From NCBI GenBank assembly GCA_018385335.1, contig JAHAZN010000075.1:1-58470 (forward strand): a stretch of DNA of 58,470 nucleotides. Direction: 5' to 3'. This document shows positions 1-7,770 of the stretch, piece after piece (the first letter of the stretch is position 1; each line of letters opens with the position of its first letter). Source of the stretch: Prevotella sp. (GTDB lineage: Bacteria > Bacteroidota > Bacteroidia > Bacteroidales > Bacteroidaceae). The notes beneath the pieces were generated by a model, which made no database searches, had not been told where the DNA came from, and saw only the letters and a list, made by a program, of their open reading frames with translations. The translations under genes and the position numbers were made by a program.

Positions 1-234
1 TAAGCAGAGCCAATGTGCACCCCATAAACCGCCAAATAGCCAAATAGCCCAAACCTTCCATTGATTAAGTGGGTTGGCTAATGAGATAACATCTGTGGTC
101 GAAATGGCAATTGACGTGGTCACAATCATATCTACTAGGACAATTATATATATAATCCAATGACCAGCAAGTGTATTCTGGACAAACCCAACCCAGTCTT
201 CATACATTGATGTAAAAATTTCTAGTTCTGACAT
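1..234 (-). CDS. Partial membrane protein, N-terminal 78 residues, C-terminus cut by window edge
   Basis: An open reading frame starts at an ATG (complement of 232-234) and stays open for 78 codons to the edge of the window, so only the N-terminus is visible. It begins MSELEIFTSMYEDWVGF and holds one clear hydrophobic span (about residues 24-46) and a second tryptophan-rich one (about residues 61-78), so it is probably a small integral membrane protein. I do not recognise the family. A perfect TAnnTTTG-type -7 box (TACCTTTG) lies just upstream at 259-266 on the same strand, which supports a real gene. Base composition is AT-rich, like the neighbouring 341-aa gene and unlike ppdK. Confidence 0.6.
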   Translation of the reverse strand, partial: MSELEIFTSMYEDWVGFVQNTLAGHWIIYIIVLVDMIVTTSIAISTTDVISLANPLNQWKVWAIWLFGGLWGAHWLCL

Positions 235-258
235 ATTTAATTGTTTTTAATTTACTTG

Positions 259-266
259 CAAAGGTA
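259..266 (-). promoter_or_regulatory. Putative -7 promoter box (TACCTTTG)
   Basis: TACCTTTG on the minus strand fits the Bacteroidetes TAnnTTTG -7 consensus and lies 25 bases before the start of the partial membrane protein. No convincing TTTG -33 box sits 19-21 bases further upstream, so support is partial. Confidence 0.4.
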
Positions 267-310
267 TGAAGAAAATACTGTTACTTATATATACGTATAG
301 AAATCCGATG

Positions 311-1336
311 CTATTCGGTCAACAAATGTTGAACCAAATCACGCCAATGCCTAACTTCATTATCAGGCATACACAATGCATCTTCTTTTTGTGTACGCAG
401 GCTGTCACCATATGGCATTCCCTTCTTAGATAGAATAAATCTGCTTAATTCCTTCCAAGGAATGTTTGCTACACCTGTAGTACCACGCGTTTTGATTAAG
501 TGATGATCAGCCATATACTGAAAGAATGCAGAAAAGAGTCTGATGAAATCTGAATTGCTATATTCTTGCACCTGCCAAGCGTATTCGTAATTTAAGTCAC
601 GATATATAATTCGTTTTTTTTCAGCATTGTTCATGAAGGTTTCAAATAGAAGAATATTTTTCTTCGTAGCTTCTTCATCAACGATTCTTCCCATTCTGCC
701 TCTTTTGTATATGTACAGTTTCTCTATGAATTGAGTATATGCTTTCTGAGTAAATGAGGTGCTATCAGGATTATTCTTGAACACAGGAAATTCTTTTGTT
801 TCAATAATATCTTCTTCAAGCATCTTTCTATATACATTGCGAATCAGCTTCAGGGCTCGAAGTCCAACTTCATGAATGTCTTCTTCCTCTTGTAAGGTAA
901 TCCAGAAAGGCCAGTACGTATTATCATTAGCATTATTTGTGGCTTTGAAACGCATGGCAAAGTTTTTACCAGGGAAGGTGTTGTTTAGTATGGTACATAC
1001 CAATCCTTTTAACTGCTCCCATTCCTTGTTGAAATTTTCAATTTCAGTATCGTGATCATAGCCATCCAATGTGAACCCTTTACACCCATAATAGATGCCA
1101 ACGGTTGGCTCAAATATGTCATATTCTAACAAGAACTCATAGGCACGATGCCCATCCTTGCTATATAGAGTGTCAATTTTGTACATCATATGGTTTGGTG
1201 CATCAATACCATGGACAGAACCTTTTAGTTCATCCTTGGTACCGAGTTGAAGCATCTTTTCCTTGTAGAATTTGGATGCTTCTTCAGTATATTTTCGCCA
1301 ATAGGCTTCGTTGATAGAATTTTGTTTATATGCCAT
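311..1336 (-). CDS. Hypothetical protein, 341 aa, AT-rich accessory gene
   Basis: A complete 341-residue reading frame from ATG to TAG. It has no signal peptide and no transmembrane span, is rich in charged and aromatic residues, and is presumably cytoplasmic. I do not recognise a domain. The middle (residues about 85-150) has stretches such as YYGCKGFTLDGYD and MRFKATNNANDNTYWPFW that look like an alpha/beta fold; the C-terminal third is helical, with a basic segment (YIYKRGRMGR) that might contact nucleic acid. Its composition is clearly more AT-rich than the neighbouring ppdK, and it ends close to another AT-rich gene, so acquisition by transfer is plausible. No function can be assigned from sequence alone. 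Confidence 0.65.
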   Translation of the reverse strand: MAYKQNSINEAYWRKYTEEASKFYKEKMLQLGTKDELKGSVHGIDAPNHMMYKIDTLYSKDGHRAYEFLLEYDIFEPTVGIYYGCKGFTLDGYDHDTEIENFNKEWEQLKGLVCTILNNTFPGKNFAMRFKATNNANDNTYWPFWITLQEEEDIHEVGLRALKLIRNVYRKMLEEDIIETKEFPVFKNNPDSTSFTQKAYTQFIEKLYIYKRGRMGRIVDEEATKKNILLFETFMNNAEKKRIIYRDLNYEYAWQVQEYSNSDFIRLFSAFFQYMADHHLIKTRGTTGVANIPWKELSRFILSKKGMPYGDSLRTQKEDALCMPDNEVRHWRDLVQHLLTE

Positions 1337-1420
1337 ATTATTATACTTTGACTATGCTAATGACCTATCATAAAGCATTCCCTGCTTTCGGCATACCTGT
1401 TCTTGATTATTCTGGAAACC

Positions 1421-1453
1421 AAAAAAGAACCTGCCCATGCCGGACAGGTCCCT
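1421..1453 (-). terminator. Rho-independent terminator of ppdK
   Basis: On the minus strand, 27 bases after the ppdK stop codon, the segment GACCTGTCC-GGCAT-GGGCAGGT folds into a GC-rich hairpin and is followed by TCTTTTTT. Stem plus T-run is a standard intrinsic terminator. Confidence 0.85.
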
Positions 1454-1477
1454 TTGTTAATTATATCAGAGTGATAT

Positions 1478-4198
1478 TTACTCCTCAACAGCTGCCTGGG
1501 CGGCGGCCAGACGTGCGATAGGCACGCGGGATGGAGAACAGCTTGCGTAGTTCATGCCAATCTTGGCGCAGAACTTAACAGAGCTGGGCTCACCACCGTG
1601 CTCACCGCAGATACCGCAACGGAGGTTCTGGCGAACACCACGACCCTTCTCTACTGCCATCTTGATGAGCTGGCCTACACCATTCTGGTCGAGCACCTGG
1701 AAGGGGTCAACCTTCAGAATCTTCTTGTCGAGATATACGGGCAGGAAGCTGGCGATGTCATCACGGCTGTAACCGAAGGTCATCTGGGTGAGGTCGTCGG
1801 TACCAAATGAGAAGTACTCAGCCTCAGTGGCGATACGGTCGGCGGTGAGGGCAGCGCGAGGAATCTCAATCATCGTACCAATCTCGAACTCGATTTCTAC
1901 ACCATACTCAGCGAATACCTCCTTGGCAGTCTTCTGGATAATCTCCTTCTGCTGCTTCAACTCATAGAGGATACCGATGAGGGGCACCATAATCTCAGGC
2001 ATGGGGTTCTTGCCTTCCTTCTTCAGTTCGCAGGCTGCGCTAAGGATGGCACGGGTCTGCATGGCAGTGATTTCGGGGAAGGTGATACCCAGACGGCAAC
2101 CACGGTGACCGAGCATCGGGTTGTTCTCGGCGAGAGAGGCTACGCGGCGCTGGATGGTAGCTACGTCTACACCCATCTCGTCGGCCATAGTCTGCTGGCC
2201 AGCCAGATCGTGGGGTACGAACTCGTGGAGAGGGGGATCGAGCAGACGGATGTTGACAGGACAGCCATCCATAGCCTCGAGGATACCCTTGAAGTCGGCC
2301 TTCTGATAGGGCAGCAGCTTGGCGAGAGCCTTCTCACGACCTTCAACGGTCTCAGAGAGAATCATCTCACGCATGGCCACAATCTTCTTGTCCTCGAAGA
2401 ACATGTGTTCGGTACGGGTAAGACCGATACCCTTGGCACCGAAGTTGCGGGCAACCTGTGCGTCGTGGGGAGTGTCGGCATTGGTGCGAACCTGCAGTTT
2501 GGTGTACTTGTCGCAGAGGTCCATCAGTTCCTTGAAGTCGCCGCTGAGTTCGGCGGCCTTGGTGGGAACTTCACCGGCATATACCTGACCGGTAGTACCG
2601 TTCAGAGAGATGTAGTCACCCTCTTTGTATACAACACCGTCGATTTCAACGGTCTTCGACTTGTAGTCAACATTGATGCCACCGGCACCGGAAACACAGC
2701 ACTTGCCCATACCACGAGCCACAACGGCAGCGTGAGAGGTCATACCGCCACGTGCGGTGAGGATACCTTCGGCAGATGCCATACCGGCGAGGTCTTCGGG
2801 GCTGGTCTCGATACGCACCATGATCACCTTGTGGCCGTCAGCGTGCCATGCCTGGGCGTCGTCGGCGTGGAACACAATCTGACCGCAGGCGGCACCGGGA
2901 GAAGCGGGCAGACCCTGGGTGATGACCTTGGCCTTCTGAAGGGCGAGCTTGTCGAATACGGGGTGGAGCAGTTCGTCGAGCTTCTGGGGCTCACAACGCA
3001 TGATGGCGGTCTTCTCGTCGATCATGCCCTCGTGCAGCAGGTCGATGGCAATCTTCACCATAGCGGTACCTGTACGCTTGCCGTTACGGGTCTGGAGGAA
3101 CCAGAGTTTGCCTTCCTGTACGGTGAACTCCATGTCCTGCATGTCGTGGTAGTGCTTTTCGAGCTTGTCCTGCAGGTCGTTGAGCTGGGCATAAATCTCG
3201 GGCATGGCCTCTTCCATGGAAGGATAGTTGGCGGCACGCTCTTCCTCGCTGATGCCTGCGCGCTCAGCCCAACGCTGTGAACCAATCTTGGTAATCTGCT
3301 GGGGGGTGCGGATACCGGCTACCACGTCTTCGCCCTGGGCGTTCACGAGATACTCACCGTTGAAGAGGTTCTCACCATTACCAGCATCGCGGCTGAAGCA
3401 AACACCGGTAGCAGAGGTCTCACCCATGTTACCGAATACCATGGCCATCACGCTTACGGCAGTACCCCACTCATCGGGAATACCTTCCATCTTGCGGTAG
3501 AGGATAGCGCGCTCGTTCATCCAGCTGCGGAATACGGCGCAGATGGCACCCCAAAGTTGCTCGATGGGATCGTTGGGGAAGTCCTTGCCTGTGCGCTCCT
3601 TAATGGCTTCCTTGAAGAGGCGAACCAACTTCTTAAGTTCCTCAACAGAGAGGTCTTTGTCGAGCTGTACGCCTCGCTCGGCTTTCACGCTCTCGATAAT
3701 CTCCTCAAAGGGATCGATGTCTTCTTTATTAACGGGCTTCATCTCGAGTACTACGTCGCCATACATCTGAACGAAACGACGATAGGAATCGTAAACGAAA
3801 TGAGGATTGCCTGTCTTGGCTACCATTCCCTCTGCTACCTCGTCGTTGAGACCGAGGTTGAGGATAGTATCCATCATACCTGGCATAGAAGCACGGGCTC
3901 CTGAACGGACGCTCACCAAGAGTGGATTCTTAACGTCACCAAATTTGGAGTTCATCAAATCTTCGATATGCTTTACCGCTGCATTTACCTCGTCTTGCAG
4001 TATTTCCTTGATGCGGTCCTGACCCACTTCATAATATTCATTACAGCATGAAGTAGTGATTGTGAAACCTGGAGGAACAGGAACTCCGATGAGGTTCATC
4101 TCAGCAAGGTTGGCTCCCTTGCCTCCTAACTCCTCGCGCATCTTAGCATTACCTTCAGCTTTTCCATTGCCAAAGGTGTAAACTCTTTTTTCACTCAT
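1478..4198 (-). CDS. ppdK: Pyruvate, phosphate dikinase
   Basis: Interconverts pyruvate + ATP + phosphate with phosphoenolpyruvate + AMP + pyrophosphate in the cytosol; in anaerobic Bacteroidales it serves glycolytic or gluconeogenic PEP/pyruvate exchange. At 906 aa it has the usual family length. Order of domains: N-terminal ATP-grasp part (start MSEKRVYTFGNG, glycine-rich GGKGANLAEM), swivelling phosphohistidine domain with GGMTSHAAVVARGMG (catalytic His about residue 489), and C-terminal PEP/pyruvate TIM barrel ending with GICGEHGGEP (catalytic Cys about residue 864). It is monocistronic: its own promoter lies at 4247-4277 and a terminator follows directly. All key motifs are intact. A long frame on the opposite strand (2105-3280) is a codon-bias shadow. 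Confidence 0.97.
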   Translation of the reverse strand: MSEKRVYTFGNGKAEGNAKMREELGGKGANLAEMNLIGVPVPPGFTITTSCCNEYYEVGQDRIKEILQDEVNAAVKHIEDLMNSKFGDVKNPLLVSVRSGARASMPGMMDTILNLGLNDEVAEGMVAKTGNPHFVYDSYRRFVQMYGDVVLEMKPVNKEDIDPFEEIIESVKAERGVQLDKDLSVEELKKLVRLFKEAIKERTGKDFPNDPIEQLWGAICAVFRSWMNERAILYRKMEGIPDEWGTAVSVMAMVFGNMGETSATGVCFSRDAGNGENLFNGEYLVNAQGEDVVAGIRTPQQITKIGSQRWAERAGISEEERAANYPSMEEAMPEIYAQLNDLQDKLEKHYHDMQDMEFTVQEGKLWFLQTRNGKRTGTAMVKIAIDLLHEGMIDEKTAIMRCEPQKLDELLHPVFDKLALQKAKVITQGLPASPGAACGQIVFHADDAQAWHADGHKVIMVRIETSPEDLAGMASAEGILTARGGMTSHAAVVARGMGKCCVSGAGGINVDYKSKTVEIDGVVYKEGDYISLNGTTGQVYAGEVPTKAAELSGDFKELMDLCDKYTKLQVRTNADTPHDAQVARNFGAKGIGLTRTEHMFFEDKKIVAMREMILSETVEGREKALAKLLPYQKADFKGILEAMDGCPVNIRLLDPPLHEFVPHDLAGQQTMADEMGVDVATIQRRVASLAENNPMLGHRGCRLGITFPEITAMQTRAILSAACELKKEGKNPMPEIMVPLIGILYELKQQKEIIQKTAKEVFAEYGVEIEFEIGTMIEIPRAALTADRIATEAEYFSFGTDDLTQMTFGYSRDDIASFLPVYLDKKILKVDPFQVLDQNGVGQLIKMAVEKGRGVRQNLRCGICGEHGGEPSSVKFCAKIGMNYASCSPSRVPIARLAAAQAAVEE

Positions 4199-4246
4199 AA
4201 GTTAGTTGTATTTACGATTAACAATTAAACTATTTTTTTGTTTCTG

Positions 4247-4277
4247 CAAATATAGGAGTTTTATTTAGATAGAGCAA
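4247..4277 (-). promoter_or_regulatory. Promoter of ppdK (TTG-N20-TATATTTG)
   Basis: Minus strand: -33 TTG (complement of 4275-4277), a 20-base spacer and -7 TATATTTG (complement of 4247-4254). This fits the Bacteroidetes primary sigma consensus. The ppdK start codon is 49 bases downstream. Confidence 0.65.
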
Positions 4278-4319
4278 GAAAATAGAGCAAAAAATCGAAG
4301 GTATACGAAAAATTTTATT

Positions 4320-4327
4320 TACTTTTG
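4320..4327 (+). promoter_or_regulatory. Putative -7 promoter box for rlmD (TACTTTTG)
   Basis: TACTTTTG fits TAnnTTTG and lies 41 bases before the rlmD start. No clear -33 TTTG is present at the right distance, so it is only a candidate. It lies back-to-back with the ppdK promoter. Confidence 0.4.
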
Positions 4328-4368
4328 CATCGTTTTCTTGAAGAAACTTACCCAAATGTGTTAACTGA

Positions 4369-5790
4369 ATGAGTAGAAAGAAAAAAGTTTTGCCCCTTTT
4401 AGAAGGGGTGACAATCACTGATGTGGCTGCCGAAGGTAAGGCTCTGGCTCGCGTGGACGACATGGTGATTTTTGTGCCTTTTGCCGTGCCAGGGGATGTT
4501 GTTGACCTGCAGGTGAAGAAGAAAAAACACAGTTATTGCGAGGCTGAGGTGGTGAGATTCATTGAATATAGTAAGGTACGCGTAACGCCCTTCTGCCAGC
4601 ATTTCGGTGTGTGTGGCGGATGCAAGTGGCAGAACCTGCCCTACGAGGAGCAGCTCAAAGCGAAACAGCAACAGGTGGAGAATCAACTGAGACGCATAGG
4701 AAAGATCGCTCTTCCTGAATGTAACCCTATCCTCGGCAGTGTAAAGACCAAGGAATATAGAAACAAGTTGGAATTTGGATGTTCTAACAAACGGTGGCTT
4801 ACCAAAGAGGAGGTGGCATCGGGGGCTGCATTTGATAATATGAATGCTATTGGATTCCATATCACCGGTGCCTTCGACAAGATTCTGCCTATCGAGGAGT
4901 GTAGATTGATGGATGGGATGAACAATGATATACGCAATGAGATAAGAGACTATGCACTGGCTCACAATATCGAGTTCTTTGACTTGAGAGAACAGCGTGG
5001 ACTTTTGAGAGACATCATCATCAGACACTCTAACAGCGGAGAATGGATGGTGATTGTGCAGTTTCATTATGAACAGCAGGAGGATGAACAGAGAGCCAAG
5101 GGGCTGCTGGAGCATCTGGCACAGCGTTTCCCACAAATCTCTTCGCTCCTCTATGTGGACAACCAGAAATGCAACGATACTATCGGCGACCTGGAGGTGA
5201 TGGTTTACAAAGGTAACGATCATATCTTCCTGCACATGGAAGACCTAAAATTCAAAGTGGGACCAAAGAGTTTCTACCAGACCAACACGGAGCAGGCTTA
5301 TCATCTCTACAGTGTGGCAAGACGCATGGCTGGACTCTCTGGCAAGGAGCTGGTGTATGACCTATACACAGGAACGGGCACTATAGCAAACTTTGTAGCT
5401 AAGGAGGCTAAAAAGGTCATTGGTATCGAATATGTGCCCGAAGCTATAGAGGATGCTAAGGTTAACTCTGCTATCAACGGAATTGACAACACGCTCTTTT
5501 TTGCGGGAGACATGAAGGATATTCTCAATGATGAATTTATCGCTGAGCATGGACGGCCTGATGTGATTATCACAGACCCACCAAGGGCGGGCATGCACAA
5601 CGATGTGATTGACACTATACTTAGAGCGCACCCTCAGACCATCGTCTATGTGAGCTGTAACCCTGCTACTCAGGCGCGTGACCTCAGCTTGCTCGACAAG
5701 GACTATCAGGTGGTGGAGGTGCAACCGGTGGATATGTTCCCACATACTCCGCACGTGGAGAACGTAGTGAAACTGACTTTAAAAAAGTGA
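4369..5790 (+). CDS. rlmD: 23S rRNA (uracil-5-)-methyltransferase, RlmD/RumA-like
   Basis: Methylates C5 of a uridine in 23S rRNA using S-adenosylmethionine (U1939 in E. coli for RlmD). The 473-aa protein starts with a TRAM-like RNA-binding region (residues 1-65). Iron-sulfur cluster cysteines follow as C76-x5-C82-x2-C85, with a fourth Cys in LPIEECRLMD. The C-terminal Rossmann methyltransferase domain carries DLYTGTGTIANF (SAM site), TDPPRAGMH and VSCNPATQARDL, the latter with the catalytic cysteine. RlmD and the related RlmC/TrmA-type enzymes are hard to separate by eye; the four-cysteine cluster excludes plain TrmA. The porin gene starts 9 bases downstream, suggesting co-transcription, though no functional link is evident. 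Confidence 0.88.
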   Translation: MSRKKKVLPLLEGVTITDVAAEGKALARVDDMVIFVPFAVPGDVVDLQVKKKKHSYCEAEVVRFIEYSKVRVTPFCQHFGVCGGCKWQNLPYEEQLKAKQQQVENQLRRIGKIALPECNPILGSVKTKEYRNKLEFGCSNKRWLTKEEVASGAAFDNMNAIGFHITGAFDKILPIEECRLMDGMNNDIRNEIRDYALAHNIEFFDLREQRGLLRDIIIRHSNSGEWMVIVQFHYEQQEDEQRAKGLLEHLAQRFPQISSLLYVDNQKCNDTIGDLEVMVYKGNDHIFLHMEDLKFKVGPKSFYQTNTEQAYHLYSVARRMAGLSGKELVYDLYTGTGTIANFVAKEAKKVIGIEYVPEAIEDAKVNSAINGIDNTLFFAGDMKDILNDEFIAEHGRPDVIITDPPRAGMHNDVIDTILRAHPQTIVYVSCNPATQARDLSLLDKDYQVVEVQPVDMFPHTPHVENVVKLTLKK

Positions 5791-5799
5791 TAATATAAC

Positions 5800-6867
5800 A
5801 TGAAAAGAAAACTCAGCATGATGGCGATGGCCATCCTCATGGCTACAGCAGCCACTGCGCAAAACGACTGGACGAAAAACATCAAACTCGGGGGATATGT
5901 GATTGGCGAATACCAATACTCTTCGCAAGATGGAAAGACGCCAAAAGACAATTTCAGTACAAGATTAGTGAGACTCTCGGCTGACGGCAAGGTAATGGAT
6001 GATTTCAATTACCGTGTGCAGGTACAGCTTAATGGAACACCTGGCTCTACAAGCGGTCCACGCATTGTGGATGCTTTCTTAGAGTGGCAGAAATATGGAT
6101 TTGCTAAAATAAAGGTGGGACAGTTTAAGCGTGCGTTCTCTTTTGAAAATCCTATGCACCCCATCGATCAGGGATTTATCTCCTATGCGCAGGCTATCAG
6201 CAAGTTGGCAGGATTCAGCGACCGTGTAGGTGAGCATGCCAGCAATGGTAGGGACATCGGTGTGCAGTTGCAGGGTGACTTGTTGCCAAACGCCAATGGG
6301 AGGAACCTGCTCCACTATCAGGTGGGTGTGTACAATGGTCATGGAACGAACACAAACGATGTGAACAGCAGCAAGGATGTGATTGGAGGTGCATGGGTGA
6401 TGCCTATCGAGGGACTGCGCTTGGGTGCTTTCGGATGGCATGGCACGTATGCTCACAAGAACAACAGCAATATCGTGAGTGTGAGCAGAAACAGGTATGC
6501 CATCAGTGGTGAATATAAGCACAACGACTGGACGCTCCGCTCTGAGTATATTCACAGTCAGGGAAAGGCGTTCACATCTAACACTGCATCTGACATAAAT
6601 ATCAAAAACAACGGGGACAAGGCGGATGGATGGTATGCTGCTGTCATCGCTCCCATCAAGCAGAAGGTGTGTCACGTAAAGATGAGATATGACGTTTATC
6701 GTGACGAGGCTGACTGGCAATCGTCAAAAAACCAGTATGAGGTGGGTGTTGACTATCTCTTCCTGCAGAGAGTGAAAGCACAGCTGAACTATGTGTTTGT
6801 CAACGACAGAACTCTGAATAAGCATAACTACAGTATTGTTGACTGTCAGGTGAGCGTAAGGTTCTAA
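5800..6867 (+). CDS. Outer-membrane porin, phosphate-selective porin O/P type
   Basis: A 355-residue protein with a clear Sec signal peptide (MKRKLSMMAMAILMATAATA, cut before QNDW). Alternating amphipathic strands and an ending in aromatic F (SVRF) are typical of outer-membrane beta-barrels. The opening KLGGYVIGEYQYS and the segment VGQFKRAFSFENP match the general pattern of the porin O/P family (OprO/OprP-like), which forms trimeric 16-strand channels. Family membership does not prove phosphate specificity; in Bacteroidetes such proteins act as general small-solute porins. It starts 9 bases after rlmD and is followed immediately by a strong terminator. Confidence 0.8.
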   Translation: MKRKLSMMAMAILMATAATAQNDWTKNIKLGGYVIGEYQYSSQDGKTPKDNFSTRLVRLSADGKVMDDFNYRVQVQLNGTPGSTSGPRIVDAFLEWQKYGFAKIKVGQFKRAFSFENPMHPIDQGFISYAQAISKLAGFSDRVGEHASNGRDIGVQLQGDLLPNANGRNLLHYQVGVYNGHGTNTNDVNSSKDVIGGAWVMPIEGLRLGAFGWHGTYAHKNNSNIVSVSRNRYAISGEYKHNDWTLRSEYIHSQGKAFTSNTASDINIKNNGDKADGWYAAVIAPIKQKVCHVKMRYDVYRDEADWQSSKNQYEVGVDYLFLQRVKAQLNYVFVNDRTLNKHNYSIVDCQVSVRF

Positions 6868-6883
6868 ATGATACCAACATAAA

Positions 6884-6926
6884 TAAAAAAAAGTCGGAGC
6901 CTAATCATTGTGCTCCGACTTTTTTT
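6884..6926. terminator. Bidirectional intrinsic terminator between porin and yebC-like gene
   Basis: A perfect stem AGTCGGAGC / GCTCCGACT (loop about 11 bases) is flanked by an A-run on the left and TTTTTTT on the right, so it can end transcription from both convergent genes. Confidence 0.92.
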
Positions 6927-6957
6927 ATGTCCTGGTTTTTCAATCTCTCGGGAAGCT

Positions 6958-7686
6958 TTACTCCTCGGGCTTCATGTTGGTATAAACAGTTTGAACATCA
7001 TCGAAGTCTTCCAACTTCTCTACCATCTTCTCTATGGTCTCGCGCTGTTCTGCTGTCACTTCTTTCAGATCGTTGGGGATGCGGGTAAACTCAGCACCTG
7101 TCACCTCAAATCCTTCACTCTCGAGATGTTTCTGAATGTCTCCAAAGCTCTTGGGATCACCATAGATGGTGATTTCGCCTGACTCCTCATCTTCATCAAA
7201 CTCATCTTCTACACCATAGTCAATAAGGTCGAGTATCATCTCGTCCATGTCAAGGCCGTCCTTCTTCTTAAAGGTGAATACACTCTTGTGGTCGAAGAGG
7301 AAGGAGAGGCTACCCTGTGTTCCAAGGTTGCCATTGAACTTGTTGAACACAGAGCGAACGTCGCCTACAGTACGGGTGGTGTTGTCGGTCAGCGTATCAA
7401 CAAAGACAGCGATGCCGTGAGGGCCGTAGCCTTCATAGGTCACCTCCTTATATTCGCTCTGGTCTTTGCCCATAGCGTTCTTGATGGCGCGCTCAATGTT
7501 GTCCTTAGGCATGTTCTCGCGCTTGGCATTGGCGATGATGGCACGCAGTGTAGGATTGTTCTCGGGTTCTGGACCTCCGGCCTTCACAGCGATAGCTATC
7601 TGTTTACCAATCTTTGTAAATGTACGGGCCATGTGACCCCATCTCTTCAACTTCGCAGCTTTGCGATATTCAAAAGCTCTTCCCAT
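6958..7686 (-). CDS. YebC/PmpR/TACO1 family protein
   Basis: A 242-aa member of the widespread YebC family. Family members were first described as DNA-binding regulators; more recent work ties YebC/TACO1 proteins to translation of difficult sequences such as proline-rich stretches. Diagnostic segments are all present: MGRAFEYRKAAK at the start, WGHMARTFTKIGKQI, NMPKDNIERAIK, YEGYGPHG and DTLTDNTTRTVGDVRS, followed by an acidic segment. The MGRAFEYRK beginning replaces the more common MAGHSKW. Its C-terminal end faces the porin gene across the bidirectional terminator; upstream lies pheT in the same orientation with an 84-base gap. Confidence 0.9.
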   Translation of the reverse strand: MGRAFEYRKAAKLKRWGHMARTFTKIGKQIAIAVKAGGPEPENNPTLRAIIANAKRENMPKDNIERAIKNAMGKDQSEYKEVTYEGYGPHGIAVFVDTLTDNTTRTVGDVRSVFNKFNGNLGTQGSLSFLFDHKSVFTFKKKDGLDMDEMILDLIDYGVEDEFDEDEESGEITIYGDPKSFGDIQKHLESEGFEVTGAEFTRIPNDLKEVTAEQRETIEKMVEKLEDFDDVQTVYTNMKPEE

Positions 7687-7770
7687 ATTACTTATTATTA
7701 TTGTTTAATTTGCGTTGTTCTGTCGTAATTTTCTATTGTTCTACAGACAGGGCACCTCTCTCCTACCCGA

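Noticed and set aside
2105..3280. 391-codon open frame on the plus strand opposite ppdK
   Set aside because: Lies wholly inside an intact, strongly recognised gene; composition and low-complexity look (VGSVGIGANL..., HDHHDH...) fit an antisense shadow of biased codons.
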